This document shows, one piece after another, positions 1 through 10,057 of a DNA stretch of 64,000 nt (position 1 is the first letter of the stretch; every line of letters begins with the position of its first letter). The stretch is taken from the NCBI RefSeq assembly GCF_001439685.1, contig NZ_JYLH01000009.1:1-64000 (forward strand), given 5' to 3'. The notes under the pieces are model-generated. The model searched no databases. It was given only the letters and a program-made list of their open reading frames with translations, and had not been told where the DNA came from. The DNA comes from Pseudomonas libanensis (GTDB lineage: Bacteria > Pseudomonadota > Gammaproteobacteria > Pseudomonadales > Pseudomonadaceae). A program made the translations under genes and the position numbers.

Positions 1-5
1 GTCCA

Positions 6-84
6 GAGCGGAGGGGTGAGTAGCAGCGTGGGCTCCCACACGTGCTTTAAGCACTCGGGGCATTCAGCTTGCTACTCACCGCTC
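6..84. repeat. Folded inverted-repeat element (three-way junction)
   Basis: An outer stem pairs GTGAGTAGCA (16-25) with TGCTACTCAC (70-79) and, across a bulge, GAGCG (6-10) with CGCTC (80-84). Inside it are two perfect small hairpins, GTGGG/CCCAC (28-39) and GTGCTT/AAGCAC (42-54). No T-run follows, so it is not an obvious intrinsic terminator. I cannot assign it to a known RNA or mobile-element family. It may belong to whatever lies left of the window. Confidence 0.45.
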
Positions 85-114
85 TCACCCTCAGTCTAAT
101 CCTGGCTCAAGACA

Positions 115-139
115 CAAGGGGGCTTGCCCCCGATTGCGG
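115..139. repeat. Single REP sequence, degenerate
   Basis: It matches the core of the GGGGGCTTGCCCCCGAT-type REP found paired at 54185-54275 and 59725-59814. Here there is no inverted partner nearby, so it is a solitary or decayed copy in the 5' flank of the AEC transporter gene. Confidence 0.6.
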
Positions 140-210
140 TAGACCAGACGACACGGGCTCCATGGCTTATCATTAGCCAACTAACGACGCCCACCAAGGT
201 TCTCCCCGGC

Positions 211-1152
211 ATGCTGGCAATCTTTCTCACCACCCTCACCATCACCGCGCCGGTGTTTGCCATGCTGTTTCTCGGTGTGTTGCTCAAGCGCATCCAGTGG
301 ATCAACGACAACTTTATCCACACCGCCTCATCCCTGGTGTTCAACGTCACCATGCCGGCGCTGCTGTTTCTGGGCATCCTGCATGCCGACCTGCACGCGG
401 CGCTCAAGCCAGGACTGCTGATTTACTTCGCTGTTGCCACGCTGCTGAGCTTCGCCCTGGCCTGGGGCTGGGCGATCTTTCGCTGCAAGCGCGAAGACCG
501 TGGGATCTATACCCAAGGCGCGTTTCGTGGCAACAACGGCGTGATCGGCCTGGCGCTGGCGGCCAGCATGTATGGCGACTACGGTATCTCCCTCGGCGCG
601 ATCCTCGCGGCGCTGGTGATCCTGTTCTACAACACGCTGTCGACCATTGTGCTGGCGGTGTACAGCCCGGTGATCAAGTCCGACCCATGGAGCATCTTCA
701 AGAGCGTGGTGGCCAACCCGTTGATCATCAGCGTGATCGTCGCCGCGCCGTTCGCTTACTTCCAGATCGGCCTGCCCGGCTGGCTGGAAAAGTCCATGCA
801 GTATCTGGCCGACACCACGTTGCCGTTGGCGTTGATCTGCATCGGCGGCACCTTATCCCTGGCGGCATTGCGCAAGAGCGGCAACATGGCATTGAGCGCG
901 AGCTTGATGAAGATGGTCTGGCTGCCGGTAATCGCGACCCTGGGCGCCTGGCTATTGGGGTTCCGCGGGCCGGAGCTGGGCATCCTGTTCCTGTACTTTG
1001 GCGCGCCGACCGCCGCCGCGAGCTTCGTGATGGCCAGGGCGGCGCAAGGCAATCATGAGCTGGCGGCCGCGATTATCGTGATCACCACGCTGATGGCGGC
1101 GGTGACCACCAATATCGGGATCTTTGTGTTGCAGGCAGGTGGCTGGATCTAG
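211..1152 (+). CDS. AEC family auxin-efflux-carrier-like transporter
   Basis: A 313-residue integral membrane protein made almost wholly of hydrophobic segments, with the family's two-half layout. The first half has the FNVTMPALLF segment and a FRGNNGVIGLALA segment, both typical of AEC permeases (mae/mdc-type carriers of organic acids or efflux carriers). The substrate cannot be read from sequence. I chose the ATG at 211 because the reading frame upstream of it is REP-derived and does not resemble the family; the ribosome site there is weak (AAGG, 11 bases away). The 3' end overlaps the convergent decarboxylase-like gene by four bases. Confidence 0.85.
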   Translation: MLAIFLTTLTITAPVFAMLFLGVLLKRIQWINDNFIHTASSLVFNVTMPALLFLGILHADLHAALKPGLLIYFAVATLLSFALAWGWAIFRCKREDRGIYTQGAFRGNNGVIGLALAASMYGDYGISLGAILAALVILFYNTLSTIVLAVYSPVIKSDPWSIFKSVVANPLIISVIVAAPFAYFQIGLPGWLEKSMQYLADTTLPLALICIGGTLSLAALRKSGNMALSASLMKMVWLPVIATLGAWLLGFRGPELGILFLYFGAPTAAASFVMARAAQGNHELAAAIIVITTLMAAVTTNIGIFVLQAGGWI

Positions 1153-1529
1153 GCGTCTTTCTGGTAGCTGTCGATCACTTCCTGCGCGGCCCGAAACGCG
1201 TCAATCGCCGCCGGTACCCCCGCATACACCGCGCAATGCAGCAGCGCTTCGCGTATCTCTTCGACCGTGCAGCCATTGTTCAAGGCACCGCGCACGTGGC
1301 CCTTGAGTTCCTGAGGGCACTTGAGGGCGGTCAGCGCGGCGAGGGTAATAAGGCTGCGGGTCTTGAGCGGTAAGCCTTCGCGGTTCCATACGCTGCCCCA
1401 CGCGTGCTCGTTGACGAAGTCCTGCAGCGGCTGGGTGAACGCTGTGGCATTGCCCAGGGCGCGGTCGACGAATGCATCGCCCATGACTTGGCGACGCACT
1501 TCAACCCCCGGCTTTTTCTGATCGTTCAT
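1149..1529 (-). CDS. Carboxymuconolactone decarboxylase family protein (PcaC-like)
   Basis: 126 residues, about the length of PcaC. It has the PcaC-type core TRSLITLAALTAL (about 58-70) followed by GHVRGALNNGCTVEEIREAL, with the conserved histidine in GHVRGA. It has no CxxC pair, so it is not an AhpD-type peroxidase. PcaC decarboxylates 4-carboxymuconolactone in the protocatechuate pathway, but no pca gene is nearby, so a paralogue with a different lactone or thiol substrate is possible. Its start codon overlaps the stop of the CaCA exchanger gene, so the two are probably cotranscribed. Confidence 0.8.
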   Translation of the reverse strand: MNDQKKPGVEVRRQVMGDAFVDRALGNATAFTQPLQDFVNEHAWGSVWNREGLPLKTRSLITLAALTALKCPQELKGHVRGALNNGCTVEEIREALLHCAVYAGVPAAIDAFRAAQEVIDSYQKDA

Positions 1530-2620
1530 TGCGATTCCCTCTTGTGTTGGCGATGCCAGGCGCGCAGTGAGGTAAGCAACAGCAAAATCACCAACGCCGG
1601 CAGGACGTAATACAACATCAGCTGTTCAAGCTTGTTGGCCAGTGGCATGCCGGTAGTGAAGGCCATCACATGCAGGCCGTACGCCAGGTACAGCCCAAGC
1701 AGCACCAGCCCTTCGATACGCGTCACCCGGTAGCCGGTATAGAACACCGGCAGGCAGAGGATGATGGCGCCGAGCATGACCGGCAAATCAAAATCCAAGG
1801 CATTAGGGGATACCGACAGCGGCGATGGCGCCACCAGCGCGGTAAAGCCCAGCACCCCCAGCAGGTTGAACAGGTTGCTGCCGATCACGTTGCCCACCGC
1901 AATTTCCCGTTCGCCCCGCAAGGCGGCGATCAGTGACGTGGCAAGGCAGGGCAGCGAGGTGCCCACGCCAATCAGCGTCAGGCCGATGACCCGCTCCGAC
2001 AAACCCAGGTCGCCCGCCACGTCCACCGCTGCGCCGAGCAGCAGATGCCCGGCCAATATCAATATCAGCAGCCCGCTGAGCATCAGCAACACACTGCTCA
2101 GCCAGGGCGCCTTGGTGACGGTGTCCAGGCTTCGCGGGCGACGCGAATGGCGCGTCTGGTAATGCAGCACGCCCAGATAGGCCAACAGCGCCACCAGCAA
2201 TACGCCGCCATCCATTGGCGTGAGCATTTCGTTGGCAGCCAGGATAAACACCAGCAGACCGGCGAAGATCATCACCGGGATATCCACGCGCACCAGTTGC
2301 CGCGATACGCGCAAGGGAATGATCAGCGCCGACAGGCCCAGGGTGACGAGGATATTGAAGATACTGCTGCCAATCACACTGCCTACGGCAATGTCAGTAT
2401 TGCCGGCCAGGGTGGCCTGCAGGCTGACGGTCATCTGCGGTGCGCTGCTGCCGAAGGCGACGATGCTCAAGCCGATGATCAGCGGCCGCACCTTGAGGCT
2501 GGCCGCCAGGCGCACGGCGGCGCGTACCAGGATTTCAGCGCCGGCGATCAGCAGCAACAGGCCGCCAACCAGTTCGAGCAGGCTCCAGGGCGAAAGGGCG
2601 TTCAACGCGAAAATGCTCAA
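1526..2620 (-). CDS. CaCA-superfamily sodium/calcium exchanger-like protein with atypical ion-site residues
   Basis: 364 residues, about ten membrane segments in two inverted halves as in YrbG/NCX proteins. The first alpha repeat reads AFGSSAPQ (Q62) and the second GVGTSLPC (C225), where the family signature is G-T-S-x-P-E in both. The first repeat also reads VGSVIGSS where GNVIGSN is usual; the second keeps GNVIGSN. Both acidic cation ligands are therefore absent. The fold assignment is secure; Ca2+ exchange is not, and another cation or proton coupling is possible. It is translationally coupled to the downstream decarboxylase-like gene (four-base overlap). Confidence 0.85.
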   Translation of the reverse strand: MSIFALNALSPWSLLELVGGLLLLIAGAEILVRAAVRLAASLKVRPLIIGLSIVAFGSSAPQMTVSLQATLAGNTDIAVGSVIGSSIFNILVTLGLSALIIPLRVSRQLVRVDIPVMIFAGLLVFILAANEMLTPMDGGVLLVALLAYLGVLHYQTRHSRRPRSLDTVTKAPWLSSVLLMLSGLLILILAGHLLLGAAVDVAGDLGLSERVIGLTLIGVGTSLPCLATSLIAALRGEREIAVGNVIGSNLFNLLGVLGFTALVAPSPLSVSPNALDFDLPVMLGAIILCLPVFYTGYRVTRIEGLVLLGLYLAYGLHVMAFTTGMPLANKLEQLMLYYVLPALVILLLLTSLRAWHRQHKRESQ

Positions 2621-2630
2621 GGCTGCCTCG

Positions 2631-3002
2631 TCAGTTGTTCAGGGCTTGCACGCGAACCCGTGCGGTACCGCTGCCCAGCATACGCAGTTGCTCGGCAGCC
2701 TTGCGGGAAAGGTCGATCAGGCGCCCGCGGGTATGCGGGCCGCGGTCATTGATGCGCACCACCACCGATCGGTCGTTATCGAGATTGGTCACCTTGACCT
2801 GGGTGCCGAAGGGCAGGCGCCTGTGGGCGGCGGTCAGGGCGTTCTGGTTGAAAGGTTCACCGCTGGCGGTTCGCTTGCCATGGTGCTTGGCGCCGTAATA
2901 GGAGGCGGTGCCGGTTTCGTCGTAGCCTTTGGGGTCGATGAGGCCGCTGGCGCAACCGGCCAGCAGGGAGGACAGGGCCAGGAGGCCGAGCAGACGCTTC
3001 AT
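2631..3002 (-). CDS. Septal ring lytic transglycosylase RlpA-family lipoprotein, short form
   Basis: 123 residues. A lipoprotein signal (MKRLLGLLALSSLLAGC) precedes a double-psi beta-barrel with GTASYYG, the histidine in AAHRRLPFGT and the aspartate in INDRGP, the residues expected for RlpA-type cleavage of naked peptidoglycan. There is no SPOR domain, unlike classical RlpA, so it is a stand-alone barrel lipoprotein, perhaps not targeted to the septum. I start at the ATG at 3002, which opens the signal peptide; longer versions run into the REP element upstream. Confidence 0.82.
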   Translation of the reverse strand: MKRLLGLLALSSLLAGCASGLIDPKGYDETGTASYYGAKHHGKRTASGEPFNQNALTAAHRRLPFGTQVKVTNLDNDRSVVVRINDRGPHTRGRLIDLSRKAAEQLRMLGSGTARVRVQALNN

Positions 3003-3025
3003 TTTAGATATGCCCCGGTAACAAA

Positions 3026-3116
3026 TGTGGGAGCGGGCTTGCTCGCGAATGCGGTAGAACATTCAACATATATGTTGGCTGTCAGTCCGCTTTCGCGAGC
3101 AAGCCCGCTCCCACAG
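3026..3116. repeat. REPIN (GGAGCGGGCTTGCTCGCGAA type)
   Basis: Two REP arms face each other (3027-3050 and 3091-3115, TGTGGGAGCGGGCTTGCTCG and its complement). A smaller perfect palindrome AACATATATGTT lies between them. It sits between rlpA-like and gatB, both minus strand. Confidence 0.9.
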
Positions 3117-3162
3117 GAGTTAGAGCCAGAATTTGGATTCTGCTCCAACCATTTCACTGCAA

Positions 3163-4608
3163 TCAGCCTTCGAGCTTGCTTTTGAGCAGTTCGTTGACCT
3201 GTTGCGGGTTGGCCTTGCCTTTGGAGGCTTTCATCGCCTGGCCGACAAAGAAACCGAACATCTTGCCGCGCTTGGCTTCGTCTGCCGCGCGGTATTGCTC
3301 GACCTGTTCGGCATTCGCCGCGAGCATTTCATCGAGCACGGCCGAGATGGCGCCGCTGTCGGTGACTTGCTTGAGGCCGCGCTTGTCGATGATCTCATCG
3401 GCGCTGCCTTCACCTGCGGCCATGGCTTCGAACACGGTCTTGGCGATTTTGCCGGAGATGGTGTTGTCCTTGATGCGCAGCAGCATGCCGCCCAGTTGTT
3501 CGGCAGTGACCGGTGCTTCGTCGATTTCCAGGCCCTGTTTGTTCAGCAGGCTGCCCAGCTCAACCATCACCCAGTTGGCCGCCAGCTTGGCGTCGCCGGC
3601 AATACCTACGACTTTTTCGAAGTAGTTGGCTTGCTCACGGCTGGAAGCCAATACGCTGGCATCGTAGATCGACAATCCGAACTGTTCCTGGAAACGCTCG
3701 CGTTTCTGTTGCGGCAACTCCGGCAGGGTGGCGCGGATGTCATTGAGAAACGAATCTTCCAGCACTACCGGCAACAGGTCCGGATCGGGGAAGTAACGGT
3801 AGTCGTTGGCTTCTTCTTTGCTGCGCATGGCGCGGGTTTCGTCTTTGTTCGGATCGTACAGGCGGGTTTGCTGGATCACCTTGCCGCCGTCCTCGATCAG
3901 TTCGATCTGGCGACGCACTTCGCTGTTGATCGCCTTCTCGATGAAACGGAACGAGTTGACGTTCTTGATCTCGCAGCGGGTGCCGAACTCGACCTGGCCC
4001 TTTGGCCGGATCGACACGTTGCAATCGCAGCGCAGCGAGCCTTCGGCCATGTTGCCGTCGCAGATGCCCAGGTAGCGCACCAACGCATGGATGGTCTTGA
4101 CGTAAGCCACGGCTTCCTTTGCGCTGCGCATGTCCGGCTCGGAGACAATCTCCAGCAATGGCGTGCCGGCGCGGTTCAGGTCGATACCGGTGGCGCCCGG
4201 GAATTCTTCGTGCAGGCTTTTGCCGGCGTCTTCTTCCAGGTGGGCACGGGTTACGCCGACGCGCTTGATGGTGCCGTCTTCCAGTGCGATGTCCAGGTGG
4301 CCCTTGCCGACAATCGGCAATTCCATCTGGCTGATCTGGTAGCCCTTGGGCAGGTCCGGATAGAAGTAGTTCTTGCGCGCGAACACGTTGTGCTGGCCGA
4401 TCTCGGCGTCAATCGCCAAGCCGAACATCACGGCCATGCGCACCGCTTCCTGGTTCAGCACCGGCAGCACGCCGGGCATGCCCAGGTCGATCAGGCTGGC
4501 CTGGGTGTTGGGCTCGGACCCGAACGTGGTGGCGCTACCGGAGAAAATCTTCGATTGGGTGGCGAGCTGGGTATGAATCTCCAGCCCGATCACAACTTCC
4601 CATTGCAT
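3163..4608 (-). CDS. gatB: Asp-tRNA(Asn)/Glu-tRNA(Gln) amidotransferase subunit B
   Basis: 481 residues, normal GatB length. The N-terminal GatB/GatE catalytic cradle begins [14 protein letters not shown] and carries [14 protein letters not shown] and the [19 protein letters not shown] stretch; the C-terminal YqeY-like helical domain binds the tRNA. GatB activates the misacylated Asp or Glu for amide transfer from GatA. The start at 4608 is set by GAGGAG five bases upstream and by the conserved N-terminus. Last gene of gatCAB, ten bases after gatA. Confidence 0.97.
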   Translation of the reverse strand: MQWEVVIGLEIHTQLATQSKIFSGSATTFGSEPNTQASLIDLGMPGVLPVLNQEAVRMAVMFGLAIDAEIGQHNVFARKNYFYPDLPKGYQISQMELPIVGKGHLDIALEDGTIKRVGVTRAHLEEDAGKSLHEEFPGATGIDLNRAGTPLLEIVSEPDMRSAKEAVAYVKTIHALVRYLGICDGNMAEGSLRCDCNVSIRPKGQVEFGTRCEIKNVNSFRFIEKAINSEVRRQIELIEDGGKVIQQTRLYDPNKDETRAMRSKEEANDYRYFPDPDLLPVVLEDSFLNDIRATLPELPQQKRERFQEQFGLSIYDASVLASSREQANYFEKVVGIAGDAKLAANWVMVELGSLLNKQGLEIDEAPVTAEQLGGMLLRIKDNTISGKIAKTVFEAMAAGEGSADEIIDKRGLKQVTDSGAISAVLDEMLAANAEQVEQYRAADEAKRGKMFGFFVGQAMKASKGKANPQQVNELLKSKLEG

Positions 4609-4618
4609 AGTGTTCTCC

Positions 4619-6070
4619 TCAGAAGCCGGTAGGGGTGCGGGTGTGCCAGTCGGTGTGCAACTGGTACTGGTGCGCCACATTGAGCAGGCGGCCTTCCTGG
4701 AAATATGGGGCGAGCAATTGCACGCCGACCGGCAGGCCATCGACGAAACCGGCGGGCATGGACAAGCCCGGCAAGCCCGCGAGGTTGGCGGTGATGGTGT
4801 AGAGGTCTTCCAGGTACTCGGCAATCGGGTCGCCGGTCTTGGCGCCGATCTTCCAGGCCGGGTTTGGCGTGGTTGGGCCGAGGATCACATCGACTTCTTC
4901 AAAGGCAGCCATGAAGTCGTTCTTGATCAGGCGACGGATCTTTTGCGCCTTGAGGTAGTACGCGTCGTAGTAGCCGGCCGACAGGGCGTAGGCACCGACC
5001 ATGATCCGGCGCTGGACTTCACTGCCGAAGCCTTCGCCACGGGAGCGTTTGTACAGGTCGGTCAGGTCTTTCGGGTTTTCGCAGCGGTAGCCGAAGCGCA
5101 CGCCGTCGAAGCGCGACAGGTTGGAGGAAGCTTCTGCCGGCGCGATCACGTAGTAAGCGGGAATCGCGTGCTGGTTGTTCGGCAAGCTGATTTCCTTGAT
5201 CACGGCGCCGAGCTTTTCCAGCTCCTTGATGCTGTTTTGCACCAGATCGGCGATACGTGGGTCGAGGCCGGCGCTGAAATACTCTTTTGGCACGCCAATG
5301 CGCAGGCCCTTGATCGAGGTGTTCAGGCTGGCGCTGTAGTCCGGCACTGGCTCATCGATACTGGTGGAGTCCTGTTTATCGAACCCTGCCATGCCTTGTA
5401 ACAATATCGCGCAATCTTCGGCAGTGCGTGCCAACGGGCCGCCCTGATCCAGGCTGGAAGCGTAGGCGATCATGCCCCAGCGGGAAACGCGACCGTAGGT
5501 CGGCTTCAGGCCGGTGAGGTTGGTGAAGGCCGCCGGCTGGCGGATCGAGCCACCGGTGTCGGTAGCGGTGGCAGCCGGGAGGAAACGTGCGGCCACGGCC
5601 GCCGCCGAGCCACCGGAGGAACCGCCAGGCACATGCGCAAGATTCCACGGGTTTTTCACCGCGCCGTAGTAGCTCGACTCGTTGGCAGAACCCATGGCGA
5701 ACTCGTCCATGTTGGTCTTGCCCAGGGTCACGGCCCCGGCGGCGGCCAGCTTGGCGACCACGGTGGCGTCGTAGGGTGCCTTGAAGTTGTCGAGCATCTT
5801 CGAGCCGCAACTGGTGCGAATGCCCTGGGTGCAGAACAGGTCCTTGTGGGCGATCGGTGCGCCCAGCAGCGCGCCATTTTCACCGTTGGCGCGACGGGCG
5901 TCGGCGGCCTTGGCCTGGCTCAATGCCAGCTCCTCGGTGAGGCTGATGAAGCTGTTGACCTTGGGATCGTGCTCGGCGATACGCGCCAGCAGGGTCTGGG
6001 TCAGCTCTTCGGAAGAAAACGTTTTGTCGGCGAGACCGCGGGCGATCTCGGCCAGAGTCATGTGATGCAT
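4619..6070 (-). CDS. gatA: Asp-tRNA(Asn)/Glu-tRNA(Gln) amidotransferase subunit A
   Basis: 483 residues of the amidase-signature family. The Ser-cisSer-Lys triad is visible as K76 (APIAHKDL), S151 (PGGSSGGS) and S175 ([11 protein letters not shown]). It hydrolyses glutamine and channels ammonia to GatB. I use the ATG at 6070 because AAAGAG lies at proper spacing; a second ATG three codons on would be too far from it. Pseudomonads generally lack AsnRS, so this complex is expected to be essential for Asn-tRNA. Middle gene of gatCAB. Confidence 0.97.
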   Translation of the reverse strand: MHHMTLAEIARGLADKTFSSEELTQTLLARIAEHDPKVNSFISLTEELALSQAKAADARRANGENGALLGAPIAHKDLFCTQGIRTSCGSKMLDNFKAPYDATVVAKLAAAGAVTLGKTNMDEFAMGSANESSYYGAVKNPWNLAHVPGGSSGGSAAAVAARFLPAATATDTGGSIRQPAAFTNLTGLKPTYGRVSRWGMIAYASSLDQGGPLARTAEDCAILLQGMAGFDKQDSTSIDEPVPDYSASLNTSIKGLRIGVPKEYFSAGLDPRIADLVQNSIKELEKLGAVIKEISLPNNQHAIPAYYVIAPAEASSNLSRFDGVRFGYRCENPKDLTDLYKRSRGEGFGSEVQRRIMVGAYALSAGYYDAYYLKAQKIRRLIKNDFMAAFEEVDVILGPTTPNPAWKIGAKTGDPIAEYLEDLYTITANLAGLPGLSMPAGFVDGLPVGVQLLAPYFQEGRLLNVAHQYQLHTDWHTRTPTGF

Positions 6071-6086
6071 GAAAGGCTCTTTCCCT

Positions 6087-6374
6087 TTAGTCGATGACTT
6101 TCGGAACCAGGTACAGGCCGTTTTCGACCGCTGGCGCGATGGACTGGTAGGCCTCGCGATTATTGTGCTCGGTCACGACGTCTGCGCGCAGGCGCTGGCT
6201 GGCTTCCAGTGGGTGAGCCAGGGGCTCGATGCCGTCAGTATTCACGGCCTGCATTTGGTCGACCAGCCCGAGGATGCTGTTCAGGGCTGCGGTGGTCTGT
6301 GGAAGATCGGCATCATTCAGGCCAAGCGAGGCCAGATGTGCGATTTTTTCCACGTCGGAGCGTTCAAGCGCCAT
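6087..6374 (-). CDS. gatC: Asp-tRNA(Asn)/Glu-tRNA(Gln) amidotransferase subunit C
   Basis: 95 residues, typical Gat[20 protein letters not shown] at the N-terminus, then an extended belt ending in [12 protein letters not shown]. GatC wraps GatA and GatB and holds the complex together. First gene of the operon; it ends 16 bases before gatA, and its promoter must lie in the 210-base region shared with divergent mreB. Confidence 0.95.
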   Translation of the reverse strand: MALERSDVEKIAHLASLGLNDADLPQTTAALNSILGLVDQMQAVNTDGIEPLAHPLEASQRLRADVVTEHNNREAYQSIAPAVENGLYLVPKVID

Positions 6375-6511
6375 GGGATTCTCCAGTGGAAAACAGAACG
6401 GAGGGCGTCCGTGTGTTAGATTGTCGGAACACTACCGCATTTCTACGGTCATAAGGCCGCGATTGTGGGGGTTGGTGCACAGAAAGTCGGCCAATTTAGC
6501 ACATTGGCGCC

Positions 6512-6540
6512 TTGCCCAAAATCCCTGTCGTTGTTAGAGT
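6512..6540 (+). promoter_or_regulatory. Probable sigma-70 promoter of mreB
   Basis: TTGCCC (6512-6517) and TAGAGT (6535-6540) are separated by exactly 17 bases, with the mreB start about 40 bases downstream of the expected transcription start. Inferred by eye from consensus. Confidence 0.55.
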
Positions 6541-6572
6541 TTGCCGCACTTTTTTACCCACGCGTTGCCTAG

Positions 6573-7622
<1,050 letters not shown>

Positions 7623-7651
7623 GACGCCTGGAAGGTTCGTGCATGGTCGGC

Positions 7652-7677
7652 AGGCAGCACTTTGCAGTGCTGCCTGT
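7652..7677 (+). promoter_or_regulatory. Strong intercistronic hairpin between mreB and mreC
   Basis: CAGGCAGCACT (7652-7662) pairs perfectly with AGTGCTGCCTG (7667-7677) around a four-base loop. Only a short mixed T-rich stretch follows (GTTTATCTT), so it may be a partial terminator or a 3' stabiliser of mreB mRNA, lowering mreCD relative to mreB. Confidence 0.65.
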
Positions 7678-7723
7678 TGGCGTTTATCTTCTTCAATCTG
7701 CATCCAGGCCGGTTTGATGCCGT

Positions 7724-7765
7724 ATGAATAAAGAGAACATTTGCCTGGGAGGAGCGGCCTATTAA
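7724..7765 (+). CDS. Possible 13-codon leader peptide coupled to mreC
   Basis: An ATG opens MNKENICLGGAAY followed by TAA. The TAA (7763-7765) overlaps the AUU codon (7761-7763) where mreC appears to start, an arrangement like the ATGA overlaps of coupled genes. The mreC Shine-Dalgarno lies inside this frame. Its own ribosome site is weak, so it may be chance. Confidence 0.35.
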   Translation: MNKENICLGGAAY

Positions 7766-8852
7766 ACCGCTTTTCGCCAAAGGCCCCTCATTGGGCGTGC
7801 GCTTACTGGTGCTGGTCGTGCTTTCGGTCGCGCTGATGGTGGTCGATGCCCGCTTTGCACTGCTCAAGCCTGTGCGTAGCCAGATGTCGCTGGTGTTGAT
7901 GCAGACCTACTGGATCACCGACCTGCCGCAACGTCTCTACCAGGGCGTGGCCAGCCAATTCGGCAGCCGCACCGAGCTGGTTGCCGAGAACGAAAAACTC
8001 AAGACTGAAAACCTGCTGCTGCAGGGGCGCATGCAAAAGCTGGCGGCCCTCACCGAGCAGAACGTTCGGCTGCGCGAGTTGCTCAACTCTTCGGCACTGG
8101 TCAACGAAAAGGTCGAAGTGGCCGAGTTGATCGGCATGGACCCCAACCCCTTTACCCATCGCATCATCATCAACAAGGGTGAACGCGACGGTGTGGTCCT
8201 CGGCCAGCCGGTACTCGACGCCCGTGGCCTGATGGGCCAGGTGGTGGAGCTGATGCCCTACACTTCGCGGGTATTGCTGCTGACCGACACGACCCACAGC
8301 ATTCCAGTGCAGGTCAACCGCAACGGTTTGCGCGCGATTGCCAGCGGCACCGGTAACCCTGAGCGCCTGGAATTGCGCCATGTGGCCGACACCGCGGATA
8401 TCAAGGAAGGCGATTTGCTGGTCAGCTCCGGCCTGGGCCAGCGTTTTCCGGCCGGCTACCCGGTGGCGACGGTCAAGGAAGTGATCCACGATTCCGGCCA
8501 GCCGTTCGCTATTGTGCGGGCCGTGCCGACTGCCGCGCTCAATCGCAGCCGCTACCTGCTGCTGGTGTTCAGCGACAACCGCACCCCGGAAGAGCGCGCC
8601 AACGACGCCGCCCAGGCCCAGGAAGCGGAAGACAAGCAGAACGGCACTGTGCCGGTCGTGCCGGCCACGGTGCCGAAACCGGCGTTCGTCGGCCCGCCAG
8701 CCCCTGTTACCGCACCCGCACCCGCAGCGCCTGTGGCAACGCCGGCCAAACCGGCTACGCATAACGCTCGCCCGGCCAAGCCGGCTGCGTCTAAACCGCC
8801 GGCCACGACGCCAACCGCCACTGCGGCCCCCACACGGCAGAGGGAGGAATAA
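7761..8852 (+). CDS. mreC: Rod shape-determining protein MreC, apparent AUU start
   Basis: A bitopic inner-membrane protein: short cytoplasmic N-terminus, one membrane span (about residues 12-32), coiled coil (about 70-110), then the two-lobed periplasmic beta domain that binds PBP2. The C-terminal 65 or so residues are rich in Pro, Ala and Lys and probably unstructured. There is no ATG, GTG or TTG giving the conserved N-terminus; the frame opens at AUU (7761) eight bases after GGAGG and reads KPLFAKGPSLGVRL, matching the KPIFSRGPSLQIRL I recall from E. coli MreC. The first conventional start, TTG at 7791, would remove that segment and has a poorer ribosome site. 363 residues from AUU. Confidence 0.9.
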   Translation: MKPLFAKGPSLGVRLLVLVVLSVALMVVDARFALLKPVRSQMSLVLMQTYWITDLPQRLYQGVASQFGSRTELVAENEKLKTENLLLQGRMQKLAALTEQNVRLRELLNSSALVNEKVEVAELIGMDPNPFTHRIIINKGERDGVVLGQPVLDARGLMGQVVELMPYTSRVLLLTDTTHSIPVQVNRNGLRAIASGTGNPERLELRHVADTADIKEGDLLVSSGLGQRFPAGYPVATVKEVIHDSGQPFAIVRAVPTAALNRSRYLLLVFSDNRTPEERANDAAQAQEAEDKQNGTVPVVPATVPKPAFVGPPAPVTAPAPAAPVATPAKPATHNARPAKPAASKPPATTPTATAAPTRQREE

Positions 8853-9340
8853 TGGCCAGTACTCATTCGCGTAATGGCTGGATCGTCTGGCTGACCTTCG
8901 CCATTGGCCTGTTACTCAGCGTTTCGCCATTGCCGCAATTCATGGAAATCCTGCGCCCGCTCTGGCTGGCCTTGCTGTTGGCGTTCTGGTCGCTGAACCT
9001 GCCGCACAAGGTGGGCATGGTCACGGCGATGTGCCTGGGCTTGGCGGAAGATGTGCTCTATGGCACCTTGCTGGGCCAGAACGCGTTGATCCTGACCCTG
9101 ATTACCTTCCTGGTGCTATCGCTGCAGCAGCGCTTGCGCATGTTTCCGATGTGGCAACAGTGCCTGGTAATCCTGGTGATCTTCGGCCTGGCGCAGCTGG
9201 TCCAGTTATGGCTCAGTGCCTTGACCGGCAATCGCCAGCCGACCCTGGCGTTGGTATTGCCGGCCCTGGTCAGCGCATTGCTGTGGCCCTGGATCAGTTT
9301 TGGCCTGCGTGGGCTGCGCCGTCGCTATAAAATCAATTGA
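8852..9340 (+). CDS. mreD: Rod shape-determining protein MreD
   Basis: 162 residues with about five membrane segments, the usual MreD size and profile. MreD is an inner-membrane partner of MreC in the elongasome and modulates MreC-PBP2 activation. Its ATG shares one base with the mreC TAA, so translation is coupled. Confidence 0.95.
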   Translation: MASTHSRNGWIVWLTFAIGLLLSVSPLPQFMEILRPLWLALLLAFWSLNLPHKVGMVTAMCLGLAEDVLYGTLLGQNALILTLITFLVLSLQQRLRMFPMWQQCLVILVIFGLAQLVQLWLSALTGNRQPTLALVLPALVSALLWPWISFGLRGLRRRYKIN

Positions 9341-9390
9341 ATGGTTGCGAGGCTCTGCCTGGTTATCAAACCCCACAGGGAGAGGCTGCA

Positions 9391-9987
9391 ATGAATTCGC
9401 TTTATCTGGCCTCGGGCTCCCCGCGGCGACGTGAGCTCTTGACCCAGATCGGTGTGCCTTTCACCGTAGTCAGCGCCGCGATTGATGAAACACCTCTTAC
9501 CCACGAACCTGCCGTTGCCTATGTCGAGCGTCTTGCACGCGGCAAGGCAACGGCGGGTTTTGTTGCGCTTGGCCAGACCTCGGGCGCCTGCGTATTGGGC
9601 GCCGATACGGCGGTGCTTATTGACGGCCAGATCCTGGGCAAACCCGTGGACCAGGCCGACGCGCTGGCAATGCTGATGGCCCTTTCGGGCCGCGAGCATG
9701 AAGTGCTCACCGCGATAGCCCTCACCGACGGCCAGCGCTGCGAAATTCGATATGTAAGCAGTCTTGTACGTTTTCGCCAGGTTTCTGTCGAAGAGGCTAC
9801 AACCTACTGGCACAGTGGCGAACCCCAGGACAAGGCCGGCGGCTATGCTATCCAGGGCCTGGGTTCGGTGTTCGTCGCCGGCCTCAATGGCAGTTATTCT
9901 GCGGTGGTTGGCCTGCCCGTGTGCGAAACCGCGCAACTGCTCGCCCAATTCGGCATACCCTGTTGGCAAAACCTTACCGTGCGCTGA
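9391..9987 (+). CDS. maf: Maf-family nucleoside triphosphate pyrophosphatase
   Basis: 198 residues. The N-terminal [10 protein letters not shown] motif (about 7-16), the ETPLTHEP segment, [11 protein letters not shown] and [12 protein letters not shown] are Maf signatures. The subfamily next to mreD and rng (YhdE) hydrolyses dTTP, UTP and modified pyrimidine triphosphates, clearing non-canonical nucleotides. GGGAGAGG lies just before the ATG at 9391; a longer reading to 9337 has no support. Confidence 0.93.
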   Translation: MNSLYLASGSPRRRELLTQIGVPFTVVSAAIDETPLTHEPAVAYVERLARGKATAGFVALGQTSGACVLGADTAVLIDGQILGKPVDQADALAMLMALSGREHEVLTAIALTDGQRCEIRYVSSLVRFRQVSVEEATTYWHSGEPQDKAGGYAIQGLGSVFVAGLNGSYSAVVGLPVCETAQLLAQFGIPCWQNLTVR

Positions 9988-10057
9988 ACGCCGTATTCCA
10001 GCGCCAAGCCTTGAGCGACCGGTCACTATTGTGAAAATGCCTGAACGAGACCCAGCC

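Noticed and set aside
3133..4632. Plus-strand open frame of about 500 codons over gatB
   Set aside because: Antisense to a firmly identified gatB; similar shadows lie over gatA, hisD, uraA, mqo and the LuxR gene.
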